Below, piece by piece: positions 8,348 to 17,171 of a DNA stretch of 64,000 nt. A program made the translations under genes and the position numbers. Below the pieces are notes generated by a model. It was not told the DNA's origin. It saw only the letters and a list, made by a program, of their open reading frames with translations, and made no database searches. Each line of letters starts with the position of its first letter. The first letter of the stretch is position 1. The stretch comes from Chloroflexota bacterium (GTDB lineage Bacteria > Chloroflexota > Dehalococcoidia > Tepidiformales > Tepidiformaceae), in contig JAPOQN010000005.1 in the NCBI GenBank assembly GCA_026710655.1, positions 62,001 through 126,000 on the forward strand, in the 5' to 3' direction.

Positions 8348-8896
8348 ATGTCGGAGAACGAACGCATCCCCGCGGCGCTGATCGTGGAGGCTCTGAAAGC
8401 CGCGTTTCGCGGGCAGCGGAAGGCCCCGCCGGTCGACGGCGAGCCACTGGGCTGGGTGCTCTCCGTGCCGGACACGCACCAGCGCAGCGTAATCGCGGAG
8501 CTCGAGGGCGACGCCGACCTGCGGCTGTTGACTTGCTCAACGGAAGACGAGGCGAACGCGATCGCAGCGGGGCTCTACATCGGAGGGGCGGAGGTGGCGC
8601 TGATGATCCAGCACGCGGGGCTGTACGCCTCCGTGAATACGATGCGCGGGGTGGGGCTGGACGGGGGCGTGCCGCTGTTCGCGCTGGTGGGGCTGCTGAG
8701 CCGCGAGCCGGAGCTTGAACCAGCCGAATCGCCACGCTCGATGGTGCGCTTCGCGGGGCCACTGATGGACACGTTCGAGGTGCCGCACGCCCTGCTGGAG
8801 ACACGCAACGACCTCGGCCTCATTCCCGAGTACTACGCGCTCAGCCGGGAACGCTCGGGACCGGCGGTTGTCTTCGTCGGGCGGGAGACGGGCTGA
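8348..8896 (+). CDS. TPP-dependent decarboxylase, PYR-domain subunit (sulfopyruvate decarboxylase alpha-like)
   Basis: A 182-residue stand-alone pyrimidine-binding domain of a thiamine diphosphate enzyme. Residues around 60-75 (LTCSTEDEANAIAAGLYIGG) hold the conserved glutamate that activates TPP, and the following QHAGLYASVNTMRGVGLDGGVPLFALVG block is typical of sulfopyruvate/phosphonopyruvate decarboxylase-like proteins. It ends in TGATG, overlapping the start of the PP-domain gene by one base, so the active site is built from two subunits. The substrate is a 2-oxo acid; its exact nature is not determinable here. Confidence 0.8.
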   Translation: MSENERIPAALIVEALKAAFRGQRKAPPVDGEPLGWVLSVPDTHQRSVIAELEGDADLRLLTCSTEDEANAIAAGLYIGGAEVALMIQHAGLYASVNTMRGVGLDGGVPLFALVGLLSREPELEPAESPRSMVRFAGPLMDTFEVPHALLETRNDLGLIPEYYALSRERSGPAVVFVGRETG

Positions 8897-9465
8897 TGCG
8901 TCCCGAAGACGTGCTGCGAGCGATCAACGAGGCGCGGGGCGATGCGCTCGTCGTGCCGACGATGACGGCGGTGCCGGAGTGGCGCACGATCGCGCCGGAC
9001 GCGCCCAGCGTGGCCTGCATCGGCTTCATGGGAGGGGCGTCGTCGCTGGGGCTGGGACTGGCGCTGGCGCAGCCGGAACGCCGCGTGATCGTGCTCGATG
9101 GGGATGGGTCGCTGCTGATGCAGCTTGGGTCGCTGGCGACGGTGGCGGGGGCGGCCCCGGCGAACTACACGCACGTGCTGTTCGCGAACGGTGTCTACCA
9201 GACCTCCGGGAGCCAGGCGATCCCGGGGGCGGGGGCGGTCGACTTTGCGGGGATGGCGGAGGCGGCGGGGTACGCGTTCACGACGCGCATCGACACGCTG
9301 GAGGAGCTGCGCATACGGCTGCCGGAGCTGCTCAGCGTGAAGGGGCCGGTGCTGGTGGAGCTGGCGGTGCAGGAAGCGGAGCTCACGCCGATGACGGCGC
9401 CGGGGGGCGATCCCCTGCGCGTGCAGGTGGAGCGCCTGCGGGGACGGCTGGCGGACGGGGACTAA
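8896..9465 (+). CDS. TPP-dependent decarboxylase, PP-domain subunit (sulfopyruvate decarboxylase beta-like)
   Basis: A 189-residue diphosphate-binding partner of the preceding gene. GDG at residues 69-71 with Asn at about 98 (VLFANGVYQTSG) forms the Mg-TPP motif GDGx(24-27)N. FMGGASSLGLGLALAQPERRVIVLDGDG is the standard lead-in. The ATG overlaps the previous stop by one base. Length and the split arrangement match ComD/ComE-type enzymes rather than the fused acetolactate synthase class. A decarboxylase acting on a sulfonated, phosphonated or plain 2-oxo acid is inferred. Confidence 0.85.
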   Translation: MRPEDVLRAINEARGDALVVPTMTAVPEWRTIAPDAPSVACIGFMGGASSLGLGLALAQPERRVIVLDGDGSLLMQLGSLATVAGAAPANYTHVLFANGVYQTSGSQAIPGAGAVDFAGMAEAAGYAFTTRIDTLEELRIRLPELLSVKGPVLVELAVQEAELTPMTAPGGDPLRVQVERLRGRLADGD

Positions 9466-9557
9466 CGATCGGTTAGCTGGCTCACCGTCTGCTGGAGGAT
9501 GGGCCTCTAGAGTGGTACCTCGTATCGTTTCACGAAAGCACTTCCGGAGAGAGCACC

Positions 9558-11462
9558 TTGAACGCTTCCACAACGACGAAGCTTGAACGACCTCGATTCC
9601 CCTGGCTGGTCATGGCGCTGCTGGCACTGGTCAGCATGGCGCTGGTGACGGCCTGCGGGGACGACGACGACGAAGTCGTCCCTGCCACGGAAGAGGCGAC
9701 GGCAGCGGCGACACCCGAGGCAACCGCCGAGGCGACGGCAGAGCCCAGGGCCGAGGACGGACGGCTGGAGCAGTTGCAGGCCAACGCATCGGCTTTCGGG
9801 TACCAGATCGGGAAGCGCGGCGGAACATTGACGTCTGCGATCCTCTCGGACCCCCTGACCTTCAACCTCGCCATCGCAACGGATGCGACCTCATCGGGCG
9901 TCGTGGGCTACCTGTTCGAGGGCCTGACCGAGGTCTCGTGGCTCACCAACGAGGTTGAGCCCGGGCTGGCGGAGTCGTGGGAGAACTCGGACGACGGGCT
10001 GAGCTGGACGTTCCGGCTGCGCGAGGACGTGCGCTGGCATGACGGGGAGCCGTTCACCGCACAGGACGTGGCGTTCACCTTCGACCGGATCATCTACAAC
10101 GACGACATCCCCGCGAGCAGCCGGCCAGCCTTCACGTTCCGCTACCTGAACGACGAAGGCGCGTGGGAAGAGGCGGGGATGTCGGTCGAGCTGATCGACG
10201 ACTACACGGTGCGCTTCGTACTGCCGGTTCCCTTCGCCCCGTTCCTGCGCGCGATGGGCACGGCGATCTACCCGAAGCACATCCTCGAGCAGGCGGTGTC
10301 GGACGGAGTATTCGCAGAGACGTGGGGCATCGAGACGCCGCCGGAAGAGATCATCGGGACGGGGCCGTTCACGATCGAGACGTACGAGCCGGGGGAGCGG
10401 GTTGTGCTGCGTCGCAACCCCAACTACTGGCTGACGGACGGCGAGGGGGAGCAGCTTCCCTACCTCGACTCCCTGGTGCACATCATCGTCCCGGACATCG
10501 AGGCGGCCCTGGCAGCCTTCCGGGCAGGGGAAACCGATGTCTTCGGGTTGCCGGGGAGGGATTACGCGGAGGTCTATTCGTTCCAGCAGGAGGAGAACTT
10601 CACGATTCACCGGCGGGGTCCGGGGTTTGGGACGACCTTCCTCACCTTCAACCAGAATCCGGGGACGAACCCGGAGACGGGCGAGCCGTACGTGGCCCCG
10701 GAGAAGCTGGCGTGGTTCCAGAACGCGGAGTTCCGCCGGGCCGTCTCCCACGCGATTAACCGCGACGTGATCATCGAGGAGGCGTTCGACGGGCTGGGGT
10801 ACCCGCAGTGGGGCCCGATCAGCCCCTCAGCGGGGGACTTCCATAACCCCGAGGTGCGGCGCTACGAGTACGACCCGGCCGCGGCCATGGCCATGCTTGA
10901 TGACCTCGGCTGGATGGACCAGAACGGCGACGGCTTCCGTGAGGACGCCGACGGCAACGCGATCACCTTCACCATCGTGACCAATGAGGAGAACTCCATC
11001 CGCACGGAAGTGCTGGCGCTGATCCGCGAGGACCTTCACGTGATCGGCATCGACGCACGGGCGGCCGCGCGGCCGTTCGGGGAGATGGTGGGCCAGTTGA
11101 CCGCCACCTACGACTGGGAAGCGGTCATCATCGGGTTTACCGGCAGTTCCGAGCCGCACGGGGGGATCAGCATGTGGCACAGCAGCGGGCCGTTCCACCT
11201 GTGGCACCCGAATCAGCCCGAGCCGGCGACGGAGTGGGAAGCGGAGATCGATCGCCTCTACATCGAGGGCAGCCAGGAGTTGGACTCCGAGCGGCGAGCG
11301 CAGCACTACCATCGCGCGCAAGCGATCGCGGGCGAGAACCTTCCGCTGATCTACACGGCCCTGGGGGAGCGGCTGAGCGCTGTGCGGAACGCGTTCGGCA
11401 ACACGACGCCGACGCTGTACGGCGTGTTCGATATCCGCTACCTGTACCGGCTGGACCAGTAG
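9558..11462 (+). CDS. ABC transporter solute-binding lipoprotein, family 5
   Basis: A 634-residue lipoprotein opening with a hydrophobic signal (residues 16-33) and lipobox LVTAC, then a Thr/Ala/Glu linker and a family 5 binding domain. Diagnostic blocks are LFEGLTEVSW, GLAESWENSDDGLSWTFRLREDVRWHDGEPFTAQDVAFTFDRI, GTGPFTIETYEPGERVVLRRNPNYW and NAEFRRAVSHAINRD. The start is TTG at 9558 with GGAGAG 6-11 bases upstream. It is an orphan: no permease or ATPase genes adjoin it. Such proteins take up peptides, opines, sugars or metal chelates. The last codons lie in a 25-base tandem duplication. Confidence 0.93.
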   Translation: MNASTTTKLERPRFPWLVMALLALVSMALVTACGDDDDEVVPATEEATAAATPEATAEATAEPRAEDGRLEQLQANASAFGYQIGKRGGTLTSAILSDPLTFNLAIATDATSSGVVGYLFEGLTEVSWLTNEVEPGLAESWENSDDGLSWTFRLREDVRWHDGEPFTAQDVAFTFDRIIYNDDIPASSRPAFTFRYLNDEGAWEEAGMSVELIDDYTVRFVLPVPFAPFLRAMGTAIYPKHILEQAVSDGVFAETWGIETPPEEIIGTGPFTIETYEPGERVVLRRNPNYWLTDGEGEQLPYLDSLVHIIVPDIEAALAAFRAGETDVFGLPGRDYAEVYSFQQEENFTIHRRGPGFGTTFLTFNQNPGTNPETGEPYVAPEKLAWFQNAEFRRAVSHAINRDVIIEEAFDGLGYPQWGPISPSAGDFHNPEVRRYEYDPAAAMAMLDDLGWMDQNGDGFREDADGNAITFTIVTNEENSIRTEVLALIREDLHVIGIDARAAARPFGEMVGQLTATYDWEAVIIGFTGSSEPHGGISMWHSSGPFHLWHPNQPEPATEWEAEIDRLYIEGSQELDSERRAQHYHRAQAIAGENLPLIYTALGERLSAVRNAFGNTTPTLYGVFDIRYLYRLDQ

Positions 11463-11493
11463 CGGCGGGTACCGGCTGGACCAGTAGCGGCGG
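11444..11493. repeat. 25-bp perfect tandem duplication spanning a stop codon
   Basis: Two identical 25-base units, 11444-11468 and 11469-11493, each containing the final codons and TAG stop of the solute-binding protein gene. The second copy is therefore a non-coding echo between that stop and the convergent enoyl-CoA hydratase gene, whose stop is at 11497. It looks like a recent slippage or unequal-exchange event. Confidence 0.95.
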
Positions 11494-11496
11494 GGG

Positions 11497-12324
11497 CTAC
11501 TCCCGGGGGATACCGAGGGCGTCGTACGAGTCCATGCCGGCGTCGTACTTCTCCTGGGCGGCGTTCATGATCTCGATGGCGTCGGCGCGACGGGCGGTTT
11601 GGCCGAATATGGACTGCTCGTGGCGGCGGGCGTCGTAGATGTCGCGGTCGCGGCCGCCCATGAAGCTGCGCTTGCAGGCGTCAAGGCTGAAGGCGGGCCA
11701 CTGGGCAATGTGGGCGGCCCAGGCGATGGCCTCCTCGCGCAGCTGGTCGTCGGGGACGACCTTGTTGATGGCGCCGAGGTTGAGGGCCTCCCGGGCGGTG
11801 ATGGGGCGGCCATCGAGGATCATCTCAAGGCACTTGGTGGGCCCGATGAGGCGGGCGAGGCGGGTGCAGCCGCCAGCTCCAGGCGGGATGCCGATGGCGA
11901 CCTCGGGCTGGCCGTAGGTGGCCGACTCGGCGGCGATGCGGAGGTCGCAGCCCCAGGAAAGCTCGGCGCCGCCGCCCCAGGCCTGGCCGTTGTTGGCGGC
12001 GATGGAGATAAGAGGGCTATCGCCGACTCGCTCGAAGATGCTGCGATCGGCGCCGTAAGGCGTCTTCGGAGGGGGCACCTTATTGCCGATTGCGGCCATG
12101 CCCTCCATCGCCTCGACGATGCCGCCGAGGTGCCAGTGGGCGATGAAGTAGCCGGGCGTATCGGAGGCGAGGACGAAGACCTTCGCGCCGGACTGCTCGA
12201 TCTCGTCGATAGCCTCGAGGATGCCGGCGCCGAGCTCGCCGCCACCGAAGTTCATGGGGGGATCGGAGAAGGCGATGAGGCCGACGCCATCGGCGGGGTA
12301 GGTCACATTCACGGTTACTGCCAC
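11497..12324 (-). CDS. Enoyl-CoA hydratase/isomerase family protein
   Basis: A 275-residue crotonase-superfamily protein. SIAANNGQAWGGGAELSWGCDLRIAAESATYGQPEVAIGIPPGAGGCTRLARLIG contains the second oxyanion-hole strand, the usual catalytic Glu (QPE) and the glycine turn after it. The first oxyanion strand (ASDTPGYFIAHWHLG) is aberrant, so it may act on an unusual acyl-CoA or be an isomerase. The start is taken as GTG 12324 (MAVTVNVTYPADG), with GGGAG about nine bases upstream. It is divergent from the P450 gene at 12471. Confidence 0.85.
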   Translation of the reverse strand: MAVTVNVTYPADGVGLIAFSDPPMNFGGGELGAGILEAIDEIEQSGAKVFVLASDTPGYFIAHWHLGGIVEAMEGMAAIGNKVPPPKTPYGADRSIFERVGDSPLISIAANNGQAWGGGAELSWGCDLRIAAESATYGQPEVAIGIPPGAGGCTRLARLIGPTKCLEMILDGRPITAREALNLGAINKVVPDDQLREEAIAWAAHIAQWPAFSLDACKRSFMGGRDRDIYDARRHEQSIFGQTARRADAIEIMNAAQEKYDAGMDSYDALGIPRE

Positions 12325-12470
12325 TGATTTCGCTCCCGGGACTGGATGGGCGCAGTGTGGGGGAGCGAGCGCGGCTTCGCCAGCGTCGAACGCGCCTGGG
12401 CCTGGCAGCCCCACCAACCTTCCGAACGTGGCAGAATTCCCCGCAACACCTCATCGAGGAGAGCCGTCCG

Positions 12471-13823
12471 ATGACGACAACCGAAGCAAGCGACTACACG
12501 GAGATGATCAACGCGGTGGCGCAGTGCCCCGTGAACCTGGAGGAGGTCGACCTGTTCGAGCCTGGCGCCCAGGAGCACTGGGGCGAGGCCTACAAAATCC
12601 TCCACGCGGAATCGCCCGTGCAGCGCATTCCAGGTGAGGGCAGCACGCCCGACACCGACGGCTTCGTGATCACGAAGTACCAGGACATCTACGACATCGT
12701 GCGCGATCCGTGGACGTTCCCGCAGCCCGGCTTCGCCGGGGCGGAGGGGAACAGCACCGCCGGCATGAGCACCGAGGACGGCGAGGCCAGCGCGCTGGCC
12801 GACGCGATGGCGCTGAACACGCTGCGGCCCAACCTGGAGCTGCACAAGGCGCACCGCATTGAGCTGACCGATCCGTGGGTAGGGGCCACGGGCGCACCGC
12901 GCCACCGCCCGATGGTCGAGAAGTTCGTCGACCAGCTCATCGACGAGTGGATCGACCGCGACCCGGCCGAGATCGAGTTCGTCGAGGACTTCGCGGCGCC
13001 GCTGCCCCAGCTGGTGATGACGACGATTCTCGGGTGGCCGCTTGAGGACCTCGAAATGCTGCGGAAGTGGGGCCAGGCGCAGGTGCGCCGCTTCGTCTAC
13101 GGCAAGGGCCACCGCAACATCATGTCGGACGAGGAGGAGCTCGAGAACGCGAAGGACCTCGGCGACTTCATGGCGTACGTGCAGGAGCAGGTGACGCACA
13201 AGCGGGAAAACCCCGGCGACGACATGACCAGCTTCCTGACGCAGGTCACCTACGAAGCGATGAACCGCAAGCTGACCGACAACGAGGTCATCGGCGTCCT
13301 CTTCGGGATGCACATCGGCGGCCTGGAGACGACGCAGTACGCGATCGCGGCCGAAGCACAGCTGCTGGCGGAGAAGCCCGAGCTCTTCCAGGAGTTGAAG
13401 GCTGACCCCTCGAAGGTTCGCTTCTTCGCCGAGGAGGGGATGCGCATCCACGCGCCCACGCAGGGTCTCTCGACGCGCATGGCGGCGAAGGACGTGGAGA
13501 TCCGGGGCACGCCCATCCCCAAGGGCTCGATCCTGCACCTGCGCTACGGCGCCGCGAACCTCGACGACGAGGAGTTTGGCTGTCCCGCCGACGTGGACCT
13601 GGCTCGCCCGAACACGGGCCGTCACATGACGTTCTCGCAGGGCATCCGCGTTTGCCCGGGCGCGGGCATCTCGCGCCTCGAGCAGAACATCGCCTGGGAG
13701 CGGCTGACGCAGCGGCTGGACACGCTCGAGTTCGTGCCCGGCAAGAACGACTTCCGCCACCAGCCCGGCATCATGCTCGGCCTCTGGGAGCTGCACATGC
13801 AGTTCACGAAGGCCACCAGCTAG
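12471..13823 (+). CDS. Cytochrome P450 (type A of the cluster)
   Basis: A 450-residue soluble bacterial P450 that would hydroxylate an organic substrate using electrons from a small ferredoxin. The I-helix reads GMHIGGLETTQYAI with the acid-Thr pair, the K-helix ExxR is EEGMR, and the haem loop is FSQGIRVCPGAG with the axial thiolate at about C395. The ATG at 12471 has GAGGAGA a few bases upstream. It is most similar to the P450 at 18581 in the phrases CPVNLEEVDLFEPGAQEHW and KNDFRHQPGIMLGLWELHMQF. It is followed after 12 bases by a small unknown gene and then two further P450s. Confidence 0.95.
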   Translation: MTTTEASDYTEMINAVAQCPVNLEEVDLFEPGAQEHWGEAYKILHAESPVQRIPGEGSTPDTDGFVITKYQDIYDIVRDPWTFPQPGFAGAEGNSTAGMSTEDGEASALADAMALNTLRPNLELHKAHRIELTDPWVGATGAPRHRPMVEKFVDQLIDEWIDRDPAEIEFVEDFAAPLPQLVMTTILGWPLEDLEMLRKWGQAQVRRFVYGKGHRNIMSDEEELENAKDLGDFMAYVQEQVTHKRENPGDDMTSFLTQVTYEAMNRKLTDNEVIGVLFGMHIGGLETTQYAIAAEAQLLAEKPELFQELKADPSKVRFFAEEGMRIHAPTQGLSTRMAAKDVEIRGTPIPKGSILHLRYGAANLDDEEFGCPADVDLARPNTGRHMTFSQGIRVCPGAGISRLEQNIAWERLTQRLDTLEFVPGKNDFRHQPGIMLGLWELHMQFTKATS

Positions 13824-13835
13824 GAGGGCATCGCA

Positions 13836-14132
13836 GTGCGCGACGAGGGCGATCATTCCAGGTACTCCCGGACGGGGGAGGCGCTCGCGCCGGCTCCCGA
13901 AAGGGAACGGGCTTTCCGCAAGCCCCCGCCCCTGCACGGCCGCGAGTCGCACATCCGCATCTTCGACGCCGATAACGAGGCGCGGAGGGTGTACGGGGAG
14001 ACGCAGCGGTCGCGGGACGGGTCGCTTCCGAAGGAAGAGCACGGCCCGAGCGCGGTCCTGAAGGCGCTCGACCCGTTCTGGACGCGGGGCATCATCCCCG
14101 AGGACGAGCGCGAGGGCGACGAGCAGGACTAG
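13836..14132 (+). CDS. Unrecognised small charged protein between P450 genes
   Basis: A 98-residue hydrophilic protein with no cysteine, no membrane segment and no family that I recognise. It is rich in Arg, Glu and Pro, with an ESHIRIFDADNEARRVYGE middle and an acidic end (EDEREGDEQD). The start is GTG 13836 with AGGAGGG at 13822-13828, overlapping the P450 stop, and the next P450 starts 27 bases after its stop. Tight spacing and a good ribosome site argue that it is a real gene of the P450 operon, perhaps an accessory or redox-partner docking protein; that role is inference. Confidence 0.65.
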   Translation: MRDEGDHSRYSRTGEALAPAPERERAFRKPPPLHGRESHIRIFDADNEARRVYGETQRSRDGSLPKEEHGPSAVLKALDPFWTRGIIPEDEREGDEQD

Positions 14133-14159
14133 GACAGGCCACCCACCAGGAGGATCGCA

Positions 14160-15512
14160 ATGACGGCGACGGACGAATCCACGGCGATGGCCGACGCCAT
14201 CCGGGCGCAGCTGGCGCTGGCGATCGAGCCGCAGGAGTTCGACACGGATGAGTACCGCCGGGATCCGTTCCCGGTGTACAAGCGGCTACGCGACCACCAT
14301 CCGATCTACCAGGACCTGTTCCACAACCACTGGGTGGTGAGCCGCTACGACGACATTGTCGAGGTCTTCCAGAACAACGACGACTTCGACCGGGCGGCGT
14401 ACGACCCGAAGGGGGAGTACGAGTTCGGGAAGAAGCAGGTCTTCGGCCCGAATATCCTCGAGTACGGCAACAGCGACGAGCACCGCTTCCTGCGCAACGT
14501 CGTGGCCGACCAGTTCGTCGGGAACCGGCTGCAGGGGTTCCTGCCCTTCATCGAGCAGATCGCGCGCGAGCTGATGGGGCAGATCTGGGCGAAGTCGGCG
14601 GACGACATCACCAAGGGGTTCTCCGACACGGGCGAGGTGGAGCTGGTGAGCCAGTTCACCAGCCAGTTCCCGATCCGCGTCATCTCCAACATGCTGGGGC
14701 TGCCGCGGGAGGACGAGGACACGTTCGTGCGCTGGTACCAGCACCTGATCGAGGGGCTGGGGTACGGCGGAGAGCACTTCGCCAAAGGGATGCAGGCGCG
14801 GAACGAGATGTGGGAGTACCTCGACCCACTGATCCGCAAGGCGGAGGACGCCCCCGGCGAGGACCTGATCTCGCGCATCGTGCACGCGGAGTTCCGCGGG
14901 CAGCGGATGAATGTGGACGAGATCAAGGGGTTCATCGCCTTGCTGCTGGCGGCGGGCGGGGACACGACCGACAAGGCGATCGCGAACATGTGGTACCACA
15001 TGCTCTACACGCGCCCGGACCAGTTCGAGAACGAGGTTCAGCGGGATCCGAGCCTCTGGACGAACGTGTTCACGGAGATGATGCGCTACGACCCCGTGGT
15101 ACACGGCCAGGCACGGCACACGACCCACGAGATCAAGATCCACGGCGAGGTTATCCCGGAGCGGGCGGTGGTCTCGCTCTTCCTCGGGGCGGGGAACCGC
15201 GATGAGCGAGTGTTCAAGGACCCGGACACCTTCGACATGCTGCGGGACGACCTGCACATGGGCCGCGAGCTGCGCTCGGGGCGCTACCCGGACGGAAAGC
15301 ACGGGCACCTCGGCTTCGGCATGGGGCAGCACTTCTGCATGGGCTACGCGATGGCGCGCCAGGAGGCGATCATCGCCTGCACACGGCTGGCGGAGGCGAT
15401 GAAGAACCCGCGGCCGAAGTTTCCGACGCATCCGGGCATCACGTCGCCGGTGACGGGCTCCGGGGGCTTCCGCGCGCCGGAAGAGCTCTGGATCCAGTTC
15501 GACGTGAACTAG
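14160..15512 (+). CDS. Cytochrome P450 (type B, tandem copy 1)
   Basis: A 450-residue P450 with I-helix LLLAAGGDTTDKAIA, K-helix EMMRYDP and haem loop FGMGQHFCMGYAMARQE, with axial C393. AGGAGG at about 14149-14154 precedes the ATG. It is nearly co-linear with the next gene: the first 27 residues and most of the body are identical, while substrate-recognition stretches (TDEYRRDPFPV against GPEFRKDPFPL; GQARHTTH against TQGRRTTH) differ. Recent tandem duplication with specificity drift is the likely history. Electron supply probably comes from the ferredoxin at 16952. Confidence 0.95.
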   Translation: MTATDESTAMADAIRAQLALAIEPQEFDTDEYRRDPFPVYKRLRDHHPIYQDLFHNHWVVSRYDDIVEVFQNNDDFDRAAYDPKGEYEFGKKQVFGPNILEYGNSDEHRFLRNVVADQFVGNRLQGFLPFIEQIARELMGQIWAKSADDITKGFSDTGEVELVSQFTSQFPIRVISNMLGLPREDEDTFVRWYQHLIEGLGYGGEHFAKGMQARNEMWEYLDPLIRKAEDAPGEDLISRIVHAEFRGQRMNVDEIKGFIALLLAAGGDTTDKAIANMWYHMLYTRPDQFENEVQRDPSLWTNVFTEMMRYDPVVHGQARHTTHEIKIHGEVIPERAVVSLFLGAGNRDERVFKDPDTFDMLRDDLHMGRELRSGRYPDGKHGHLGFGMGQHFCMGYAMARQEAIIACTRLAEAMKNPRPKFPTHPGITSPVTGSGGFRAPEELWIQFDVN

Positions 15513-15584
15513 GGGCCGGACCAAAGCGCTTCGCGTTCGGGATGTCGTAGGCTACGCAGACTCACTCTCAGCAGGAGTTGGCCG

Positions 15585-16937
15585 ATGACGGCAACCGATG
15601 AATCCACCGCGATGGCGGACGCCATCAGGGCGCAGTTGGCGCTCGCGATCGAGCCGCAGGAGTTCGACGGGCCGGAGTTCCGCAAGGACCCCTTCCCGCT
15701 CTACAAGCGGCTGCGCGACCACCACCCCATCTACCAGGACCTGTTCCACAAGAACTGGGTGGTGAGCCGCTACGACGACATCGTGGACGTGTTCCAGAAC
15801 AACGACGACTTCAACCGCGCCCAATACGACCCGAAGGGGGAGTACGAGTTCGGGAAGAAGCACGTGTTCGGGCCGAACATCCTCGAGTACGGCAACAGCG
15901 ACGAGCACCGCTTCCTGCGCAACGTCGTGGCCGACCAGTTCGTAGGGAACCGGCTGCAGGGGTTCCTGCCCTTCATCGAGCAGATCGCGCGCGAGCTGAT
16001 GGGACAGATCTGGGCGAAGTCGGCAGACGACATCGCCCAGGGCTTCTCCGACACGGGCGAGGTCGAGCTGGTCAGCCAGTTCACCAACCAGTTCCCGATC
16101 CGCGTCATCTCCAACATGCTTGGGCTTCCGCGCGAGGACGAGGACATGTTCGTGCGCTGGTACCAGCACCTGATCGAGGGGCTGGGCTTCGGCGGGGAGC
16201 ACTTCGCGAAGGGCATGCAGGCGCGCAACGAGATGTGGGAGTACCTCGATCCACTGATTCTTCGCGCCGAGGATGCGCCCGGAGAGGACCTCGTCTCGCG
16301 CATCGTGCACGCGGAGTTCCGCGGTCAGCGCATGAACGCAGACGAGATCAAGGGGTTCATCGCGCTGCTGCTGGCGGCAGGGGGCGACACGACCGACAAG
16401 GCGATCGCGAACATGTGGTACCACATGCTCTACACGCGCCCGGACCAGTTCGAGAACGAGGTCCAGCGCGACCCCAGCCTCTGGACGAACGTCTTCACCG
16501 AGATGATGCGCTACGACCCGGTGGTCCATACGCAGGGGCGGCGCACGACGCACGAGATCAAGATTCACGGCGAGGTGATCCCGGAGCGGGCCAACATCAT
16601 CATGTACCTGGCCGCGGGGAACCGGGACGAGCGCGTTTTCAAGGATCCAGACACGTTCGACATCCTGCGGGACGACCTGCACATGGGCCGCGAGCTTCGC
16701 TCGGGGCGCTACCCGGACGGGAAGCACGGCCATCTCGGCTTCGGCATGGGCCAGCACTTCTGCATGGGCTACGCGATGGCGCGCCAGGAGGCAATCATCG
16801 CGAGCACGCGCCTGGCGGAGGCGATGAAGAACCCGCGGCCGAAGTTCCCGGACCATCCGGGCATCACATCGCCGGTCATGGGCTCCGGAGGCTTCCGCGC
16901 GCCGGAAGAGCTCTGGATCCAGTTCGACGTCAACTAG
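15585..16937 (+). CDS. Cytochrome P450 (type B, tandem copy 2)
   Basis: A 450-residue paralog of the preceding gene, with the same I-helix GGDTTDK, ExxR helix and haem loop FGMGQHFCMGYAMARQE (C393). Differences cluster after the I-helix (VIPERANIIMYLAAGN against VIPERAVVSLFLGAGN) and in the N-terminal substrate region. The ATG at 15585 begins the same MTATDESTAMADAIRAQL sequence as copy 1. The ferredoxin gene starts 14 bases after its stop, a classical bacterial P450-ferredoxin arrangement. Confidence 0.95.
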   Translation: MTATDESTAMADAIRAQLALAIEPQEFDGPEFRKDPFPLYKRLRDHHPIYQDLFHKNWVVSRYDDIVDVFQNNDDFNRAQYDPKGEYEFGKKHVFGPNILEYGNSDEHRFLRNVVADQFVGNRLQGFLPFIEQIARELMGQIWAKSADDIAQGFSDTGEVELVSQFTNQFPIRVISNMLGLPREDEDMFVRWYQHLIEGLGFGGEHFAKGMQARNEMWEYLDPLILRAEDAPGEDLVSRIVHAEFRGQRMNADEIKGFIALLLAAGGDTTDKAIANMWYHMLYTRPDQFENEVQRDPSLWTNVFTEMMRYDPVVHTQGRRTTHEIKIHGEVIPERANIIMYLAAGNRDERVFKDPDTFDILRDDLHMGRELRSGRYPDGKHGHLGFGMGQHFCMGYAMARQEAIIASTRLAEAMKNPRPKFPDHPGITSPVMGSGGFRAPEELWIQFDVN

Positions 16938-16951
16938 GACGGGGGGAAACG

Positions 16952-17149
16952 ATGCGAGTCAAGGTCGACCTGAAGAAGTGCACGAAGAGCGGGGAGTGCT
17001 ACTACAACCACCCCGCGCTCTTCAAAGTCGACAGCGAAGGCTTCCCCGTCGTGCAGATGGACCCGCTAGAGGGCGAGGACATGAAGATCGAGGCGCAGCA
17101 GGCCTCGGAGGTCTGTCCGGTCGAGGCGATCATCGTCGAGGGCGAGTAG
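16952..17149 (+). CDS. 3Fe-4S type ferredoxin (P450 redox partner)
   Basis: A 65-residue ferredoxin with three ligand-type cysteines: C10 and C16 (KKCTKSGECYYN) and C55 in the CPVEAI motif. The missing second ligand of the usual CxxCxxC set points to a 3Fe-4S cluster, as in ferredoxins that serve class I P450s. It follows the P450 gene at 15585-16937 by 14 bases. GGGGGGAAAC precedes the ATG. A partner ferredoxin reductase is not encoded here. A second homolog lies at 20247-20447 on the other strand. Confidence 0.93.
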   Translation: MRVKVDLKKCTKSGECYYNHPALFKVDSEGFPVVQMDPLEGEDMKIEAQQASEVCPVEAIIVEGE

Positions 17150-17171
17150 CCAGCCCTCGGAGTCCCCTGGC

